Source: Streptomyces sp. DH37 (GTDB taxonomy: Bacteria > Actinomycetota > Actinomycetes > Streptomycetales > Streptomycetaceae). From it: a stretch of 64,000 nucleotides of DNA. Location: positions 1 to 64,000 of the forward strand of contig NZ_JARVKV010000012.1 in NCBI RefSeq assembly GCF_029813835.1, read 5' to 3'. Both the position numbers and the translations under genes were made by a program. The notes below the pieces were generated by a model. It ran no database searches and was not told the origin of the DNA. It saw nothing but the letters and a program-made list of their open reading frames with translations. The first letter of the stretch is position 1; every line of letters begins with the position of its first letter. Of the stretch, positions 58,276-64,000 are shown piece after piece.

Positions 58276-59487
58276 TCAGCGCCGCCGCCTCAGCACGCGC
58301 CCCACGACGACCGCCGAGGCCACCACCAGCGCCGCCGCCGGGGCGGCCCAGCGCAGGACGGCGGCGGCCGGTGAGCCGCTCTCGGGCGGGGGCACGGGGG
58401 CGTAGCGGCCGCGCGGCGGGGCGTGGTCGACCTCCTCGGCGCTGCGGCCGATCATCGTCCGGCGGGCGTGGGCCGCCTCGGCGCCGGCCGACCGCGACTC
58501 CTCGTCCAGCTCGTCGACGAGGTCCTCGCCGAGACCGCCGTCGAGGTCGTCACCGAGATCGTCACCGAGGTCACCGGCGGCCTCCTCGCCGAACTCGTCG
58601 GTGAACCCCTCGTCGTCGGCGGCCTCTTCGGTGAGGTCCGCGAGGTCGCCGAGGCTGTCGCCGAGCCCCTCGCCGGGGCCGCCGTCGAACTCTGCGTCGA
58701 GCCCCGTGTCGAACTCTGCGTCGAATTCGGCGTCGTACGCGGCGTCGCTCGCCGGGTCGAGCGACGGGGGCGGGATCTCCGCCCCGAAGACCCCGCGGGC
58801 CCGCGTCTCCCCGCCCGGTTCCGGCTCATCGGCCTTCCCCGTGGTCCCGGTCTTCCCCGTGTTGCCGGCGTTGCCGGCGTTGCCGGCGTTCCTGGCCTCC
58901 GCGGAGCCGGGGGTGTCGGGCGCGGGGATGCCCGGGATCACGGGCTCGTTGTCGTCGGGCTCGCCGATCCCGCCGGGCGCGGCGACCGTGCCGGCCGCGT
59001 CCACCGGGGAGACCGGATCGGCCGCCATGCTCGCGGCCAGCTCGCCGCCGAAACGGTCCAGCAGCCGGCGGCCCGCGGTGAGCCGCTGCTTCTCCTCGAA
59101 CTCCGTGATCCGGCCCTCGCCGCTCAGTTCCCCGGCGCAGGCGAGCGTGGTGCCCTCCCCGTCGTCGGCCGGACGCGGCACGACCGTCAGGGTCAGCTCC
59201 ACCGAGCCGCCGCCCCGGGCCTCGGCGCCCTCGCCGTGGACCGTGTAGGTCCCGTCCCCGCCGTCCTCCTCGTGCGTCAGGCGCAGACTGCCGCGGTACG
59301 TGATGCTGGAGCCGCCGATCCGCACCCGCAGCCGCCCCTCGAGGGACACGCCGTCCCCGGCGCCGTCGGGCACCGCCCCGGACGCGTCGGGCTGGAGCCC
59401 CGGCACGCAGCGCGCGACGCGCTCCGGTTCGGCGAGCGCCGCCCGTACGGCTCCGACAGTGAACGGAACGTACACCTCATGCTCCAT
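58276..59487 (-). CDS. SRPBCC (CoxG-like) protein with C-terminal TM anchor
   Basis: 403 residues. N-terminal SRPBCC/CoxG-type fold (MEHEVYVPFTVGAVRAALAEPERVARCVPGLQPD, VRIGGSSITYRGSL, ACAGELSGEGRITEFEEKQRLTAGRRLLDRFGGELA, about 1-155). A long disordered acidic region follows, with NAG- and DAEFD-type repeats encoded by 9-12-bp units (for example ttgccggcg x3 at 58863-58889). A C-terminal TM helix ends with RVLRRRR. CoxG proteins help carbon monoxide dehydrogenase maturation, but no such genes are here. The long acidic linker suggests a membrane-tethered lipid- or ligand-binding protein (inference). Confidence 0.8.
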   Translation of the reverse strand: MEHEVYVPFTVGAVRAALAEPERVARCVPGLQPDASGAVPDGAGDGVSLEGRLRVRIGGSSITYRGSLRLTHEEDGGDGTYTVHGEGAEARGGGSVELTLTVVPRPADDGEGTTLACAGELSGEGRITEFEEKQRLTAGRRLLDRFGGELAASMAADPVSPVDAAGTVAAPGGIGEPDDNEPVIPGIPAPDTPGSAEARNAGNAGNAGNTGKTGTTGKADEPEPGGETRARGVFGAEIPPPSLDPASDAAYDAEFDAEFDTGLDAEFDGGPGEGLGDSLGDLADLTEEAADDEGFTDEFGEEAAGDLGDDLGDDLDGGLGEDLVDELDEESRSAGAEAAHARRTMIGRSAEEVDHAPPRGRYAPVPPPESGSPAAAVLRWAAPAAALVVASAVVVGRVLRRRR

Positions 59488-59597
59488 GGGGCGGAGCCTA
59501 CCCAGTACCTCCCCCGGCAGTGCCCGCTCCGCACGGACGTCGGCACGTCGCGCCCCCGGCGTCCGGTCCCGTCCGGTCCCGTCCGTCCGGCCGCGCC

Positions 59598-61265
59598 TCA
59601 GCCCCGGTGGTGCGGGTGCATCAGGGTGGAGGGCGGCAGTCCGGTGACGCGGGCGCGCCGCGCCCGGTCGGCGGCACGGCGCAGGTCGGCCCGGTCGAAG
59701 GCGCGCGGGGCGGGGCCGTCCGGGGCGAGGGCGAGCGGCGGCGCGGCGCCGCGGGCCGCCAGGACGAACCCCCAGTCGCCGGACCGGCTCCGGGCCGCGC
59801 CCCCCTGCCGCTGCGAGCGGTCGGGCCCGGTGGTGAAGCCGGTCAGCCGCCCGTCCACCACGTAGGGAGCCGTGCGCAGGCCCACGGTCCGCAGCGTGGT
59901 CTCCACCGTCCAGTACGCGCGCGGACGCTCCCCGGCCGGCCCCGCGTGCACCGCCAGCCGGCCCCGCTCGGCCAGCGCCCGCGCGGCCAGCCCGAAGAAC
60001 TCCTGCGAGTACAGCCGGGTGTTGGCCGAGATGCCGGGGTCGGGCAGGTCGGAGACGATCACGTCGTACGGCGGCCGTCCGGAGCGCGGCCAGGCCCGCA
60101 GCCAGTCGAAGGCGTCGCCGGTCTCCACCCGCACCCGCGGGTCGTCCAGCGCCCGGCGGTTGAGGCGCCCGAGCGCCGGATCGGTGCGGGCCACCTCCAC
60201 GACGCCGGGGTCGAGTTCCACCACCGTCGCCGACTCCACCTCCGGGTGGCGCAGCACCTCGCGCAGCGCCAGGCCGTCCCCGCCGCCCAGGACCAGCACC
60301 CGGCCGTGCGGGCCCGCCGCCATCGCCGGATGGACCAGCGCCTCGTGGTAGCGCCGCTCGTCCCCGCTGCACACCCGCAGCCGCCCGTCGAGGAACAGCC
60401 CGAATCGTTCCGGCGCGCTCCCGCCGGGGTGCCGGACGCCCTCGGTGAGCACGATCTCCTGGACGGCGGTGGTCCGCACCACCCGCACCTCGCCGCCGTA
60501 CACCGCCCGGCGCGCGGCCTTCTCGAAGGGGTCGACGACGGCGAGACCGGTGATCAGCAGCGCCACCACCAGGCCGTTGAGGAGCAGCAGGGCGCGGCGC
60601 GAACGCGGTGACAGATCGCTGCGGAACAGCCACAGCACCAGCGCGCCGCCCACGACGGCGTTCACCGTCCCGACCGCCAGGGCCCCCGAGAGCTGGCCCA
60701 TCAGCGGCAGCAGCAGGAAGGGGAAGGCGAGCCCGCCGACGAGGGCGCCCACGTAGTCCGCGGCGAACAGGTCGGCGACCGCGCCGCCCGCGTCCTGCGC
60801 CCGGATCCGCTGGATGAGGGTCATCAGCAGCGGCATCTCGGCGCCGATGAGCACCCCGATGACCAGCGAGAAGCCGATCAGCACCGTCCCGGAGCCGCCG
60901 ACCCAGGCGAAGTACGCGTACAGCGCCATCGCCGAGCCTCCGCCGGCCAGCGCCAGCAGCGCCTCGACGACCCCGAACCCGGCCGCCGCGCGGGTGCGCA
61001 GCCGCTTGGCGAGCAGCGAGCCCAGGCCCATGGCGAAGACCATCACCGACAGCACGACGGAGGTCTGGGTGACGGAGTCGCCGGCCAGGTAGGAGCCGAG
61101 GGCGACGAGTTCGAGTTCGTAGACGAGCCCGCAGGCGGCGCAGACGAAGACCGCGGTGAGGACGAGGAACCGTCCGGCCCCGGCCGGCACGGGCAGCCGC
61201 ACGGCCGCCTGCCGGTGGGCGGGCGGTTGCGGCCCCGCCGGTGCGGAAGCGGGCGTTTCGATCAT
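59598..61265 (-). CDS. Membrane-bound spermidine synthase-like protein
   Basis: 555 residues. An N-terminal domain of about 7 TM helices is fused to a polyamine aminopropyltransferase domain: [37 protein letters not shown] and [25 protein letters not shown], where DLPDP stands in for the usual DSTDP acid-base site. Substrate uncertain; a methyltransferase-like or thermospermine-type reaction is possible. ATG 61265. A streptomycete-typical architecture by recollection. Confidence 0.87.
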   Translation of the reverse strand: MIETPASAPAGPQPPAHRQAAVRLPVPAGAGRFLVLTAVFVCAACGLVYELELVALGSYLAGDSVTQTSVVLSVMVFAMGLGSLLAKRLRTRAAAGFGVVEALLALAGGGSAMALYAYFAWVGGSGTVLIGFSLVIGVLIGAEMPLLMTLIQRIRAQDAGGAVADLFAADYVGALVGGLAFPFLLLPLMGQLSGALAVGTVNAVVGGALVLWLFRSDLSPRSRRALLLLNGLVVALLITGLAVVDPFEKAARRAVYGGEVRVVRTTAVQEIVLTEGVRHPGGSAPERFGLFLDGRLRVCSGDERRYHEALVHPAMAAGPHGRVLVLGGGDGLALREVLRHPEVESATVVELDPGVVEVARTDPALGRLNRRALDDPRVRVETGDAFDWLRAWPRSGRPPYDVIVSDLPDPGISANTRLYSQEFFGLAARALAERGRLAVHAGPAGERPRAYWTVETTLRTVGLRTAPYVVDGRLTGFTTGPDRSQRQGGAARSRSGDWGFVLAARGAAPPLALAPDGPAPRAFDRADLRRAADRARRARVTGLPPSTLMHPHHRG

Positions 61266-61443
61266 GCCGGGAACGCTACGGGACCCCAAACGCCGGTCTC
61301 GTCCCCCACACGGGTGCAATAGGTCGCACGGACGAGCGATTCGACATCCCGGCCGGACTCACGTCCGGCGCGCACGGCACACCGGGAGCGCACGGCGCCC
61401 ACCGCCCGTACGACGCGTACGGCCCGCGCCGGGGCCGCCGGGG

Positions 61444-61974
61444 TCACACGCCCACCCGCTCCGGTTCCCGTACGCGCGCTCCCACTCTCGTGTGGGTCAC
61501 GACGAGCCGTCTCTCCTGCGGATAGGCGTGCCAGGTCCGCCAGTGCACCTGGCCGCCGCACCGCTGGACCAGCAGGGCGGTGAAGGCGTGCGGGCTGCCG
61601 GGGAAGGTGCCCGCCAGTCCGTGGGGGTGGTCCGCGACGAGCGCGAGCAGTTCCTGCGCACGGCCCGCGAAGGAGCCGCCGGAGAGCGTCTCGACGCGCG
61701 CCGCGAACGCGTACTCCCAGTCGTCGATCCGCTTGGACACCCCCAGCGGCAGCGGTGTCCTGCTGCCGGGGATGCACGCCACGGTCTCCGAGCAGAAGGT
61801 GCCGCCCTCGTCGAGCAGCACCTGGTGCGAGGCGCCGAGGAGTCTCAACTGGACTCTCGCTCCCTGGAGTTCGAGGTCCAGTCTCGCCAGGGCGGGCATG
61901 GGCTCGCGCCCGAGTGCCCAGGCGAGGTCGCCGGCGCGGGTGTCGGTGTACGGGGTCTTGAGAGTGGTGAGCAT
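61444..61974 (-). CDS. DUF2617 family protein
   Basis: 176 residues, soluble. MLTTLKTPYTDTRAGDLAWALGREPMPALARLDLELQGARVQLRLLGASHQV, then ACIPGSRTPLPLGVSKRIDDWEYAFAARVETLS and LVADHPHGLAGTFPGSPHAFTALLVQ. Small actinobacterial family of unknown function. Same strand as the spermidine-synthase-like gene, with a 178-bp gap. Confidence 0.9.
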   Translation of the reverse strand: MLTTLKTPYTDTRAGDLAWALGREPMPALARLDLELQGARVQLRLLGASHQVLLDEGGTFCSETVACIPGSRTPLPLGVSKRIDDWEYAFAARVETLSGGSFAGRAQELLALVADHPHGLAGTFPGSPHAFTALLVQRCGGQVHWRTWHAYPQERRLVVTHTRVGARVREPERVGV

Positions 61975-62223
61975 GAGTCGGCTCCGCAAAGCAGTGAGGG
62001 CGGGCCGACTCCACCCCCTGGAACAGGGCCCGGAAGGGAGCAGGAATGGGACCTGTCGCCGGCTCGCGCCCACGTGAAGTCCGGGTACATCCCCCACCGA
62101 ATCACGGAATGTGCGGCTCCTACAGGCTTTTTACACGCCTTCGTCTGTTTTCCATACCAGCGGGGGCCTACCAGGTCAGATGTTCTCACCGTCAAGCCGC
62201 AACCGCCGTACGGGTGAACAGCG

Positions 62224-62466
62224 TCAGGCGCCACCGCCGCATCCGCCGCCACCGCCGCCGCACGAGGAACCGCCGCCACCGCACGACGAACCGCCGTGCG
62301 AGCCGCCCCCGTCCGACCCGCCGTCGGTGCTGACCCACACCCCCGAGGCGTCTCCGCCGGAGCCGCGCCGACGACGGCGGCGCCCTCCCGTGACCGCAGC
62401 CGCACCGGCCGCCACCACGGCCAGCACCAGGACCAGAACCATGCAGACGACGACGAAGACCGTCAT
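62224..62466 (-). CDS. Gly/Cys-rich mini-membrane protein
   Basis: 80 residues. One TM helix (MTVFVVVCMVLVLVLAVVAAGAAAV), a run of Arg, then a tail made almost entirely of Gly, Ser, Cys and His (SHGGSSCGGGGSSCGGGGGG). The ATG follows AGGGGGG. Very short, so confidence rests on the start signal and the clear TM-to-tail design. It resembles holin-like or metal-binding tails but no family is recognised. Divergent from the aminotransferase gene. Confidence 0.6.
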   Translation of the reverse strand: MTVFVVVCMVLVLVLAVVAAGAAAVTGGRRRRRRGSGGDASGVWVSTDGGSDGGGSHGGSSCGGGGSSCGGGGGGCGGGA

Positions 62467-62592
62467 GGCGCCCCCCTTGTGTCCCCTCGTGCCCGCACAT
62501 CCCCCGTGCGGACCTGCCGACACGATCCCCCGCCGCCGTACGCGCCAAAGCGGAGTTGAGGAAGTCCAGAGGTTGGGCGGAGGATGTCCGCC

Positions 62593-63770
<1,178 letters not shown>

Positions 63771-63774
<4 letters not shown>

Positions 63775-64000
63775 ACCGGTGCGCCGGGTCCGCCGCGCCC
63801 GTGGTCCGCGCGGCGACGTGGCGGGCACCGGACCGGGAGGCGCGGTACGCGGCGGTGGCCGGGTACCCGGCGCACACCGCGCACCGGCCCGGCAAGCCAG
63901 GCGCCGGGTGCTCCGACGCCGACGCCGCCACCGGGACGGACGCCCACGCGCCGTGGGCCGATCCCGTCACCGCGGCACGCCGTGTTCGGGGCTCAGGCGG
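63771..64000 (+). CDS. Possible partial ORF running off the window
   Basis: A GTG overlapping the aminotransferase stop (GTGA) opens a frame that continues to the window edge (76 codons) with about 90 percent G or C in third position. The peptide is Ala/Arg-rich and shows no known motif. The opposite strand also has an open frame sharing the same third positions, so the evidence is weak. Confidence 0.3.

Overview
The window is a very GC-rich chromosomal segment from a Streptomyces (high-GC actinomycete). Evidence: GC near 72-74 percent with strongly GC-biased third codon positions, many GTG/TTG starts, a near-perfect BldC, Lsr2, small actinobacterial families (DUF3073, DUF3151, DUF2617), and a 14-bp palindrome matching the Streptomyces ParB site parS. 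I see no prophage, integrase, transposase, CRISPR array, rRNA or secondary-metabolite cluster. This looks like core-chromosome DNA, probably in the origin-proximal half.

Layout. 1-6.6 kb: tRNA-Lys, a DEAD-box RNA helicase with a repetitive Arg/Asp tail, a lipoprotein, two tandem CrcB/Fluc fluoride channels, a small zincin and a metallophosphoesterase. 6.7-13.3 kb: tRNA-Glu, tRNA-Asp and tRNA-Phe, a DUF2087 regulator, a membrane protein, the large helicase HrpA and a second identical tRNA-Asp. 13.3-17.8 kb: a small Cys-containing protein, bldC, a conserved hypothetical protein, a branched-chain amino acid dehydrogenase and a DUF3073 protein. 17.8-42.6 kb: eight purine genes (purM, purF, purL, purQ, purS, purC, purD, purA), all on the minus strand but in several transcription units. 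Between them lie lsr2, an unusual tRNA-Gly(UCC), two tRNA-Gly(GCC) copies bracketing an ABC transporter/two-component cassette, a dimethylformamidase-like protein, an M48-like protein lacking its zinc site, a two-TM SLATT-like protein, and GntR/DJ-1/MarR genes. 42.9-49.8 kb: a diacylglycerol-kinase-like protein, a GbsR/MarR regulator divergent from an ABC exporter, a secreted protein and a Ser/Thr kinase fused to a DUF4328 membrane domain. 49.9-55 kb: a two-component system downstream of the tryptophan-to-anthranilate genes (tryptophan 2,3-dioxygenase, kynureninase, putative kynurenine formamidase). 55-64 kb: DUF3151, fba, parS, pyrE, an aldose epimerase-like protein, an SRPBCC protein, a membrane spermidine-synthase-like protein, DUF2617, a Gly/Cys-rich mini-protein and a PLP aminotransferase.

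How the genes work together. PurF makes phosphoribosylamine, PurD GAR, PurL/Q/S FGAM, PurM AIR, PurC SAICAR, and PurA commits IMP to AMP. purS-purQ-purL are joined by stop/start overlaps, with a 32-codon ORF bridging purQ and purL. The kyn genes form a compact operon that probably runs on into a sensor kinase/regulator pair. Several regulators sit beside clear dyad operators. The most unusual signals are the tRNA-Gly(UCC) with altered D- and T-loops, parS inside the pyrE-fba terminator-like palindrome, the bridging ORF in the pur operon and the zinc-site-less M48-like protein. I did not find a clearly new multi-gene system.
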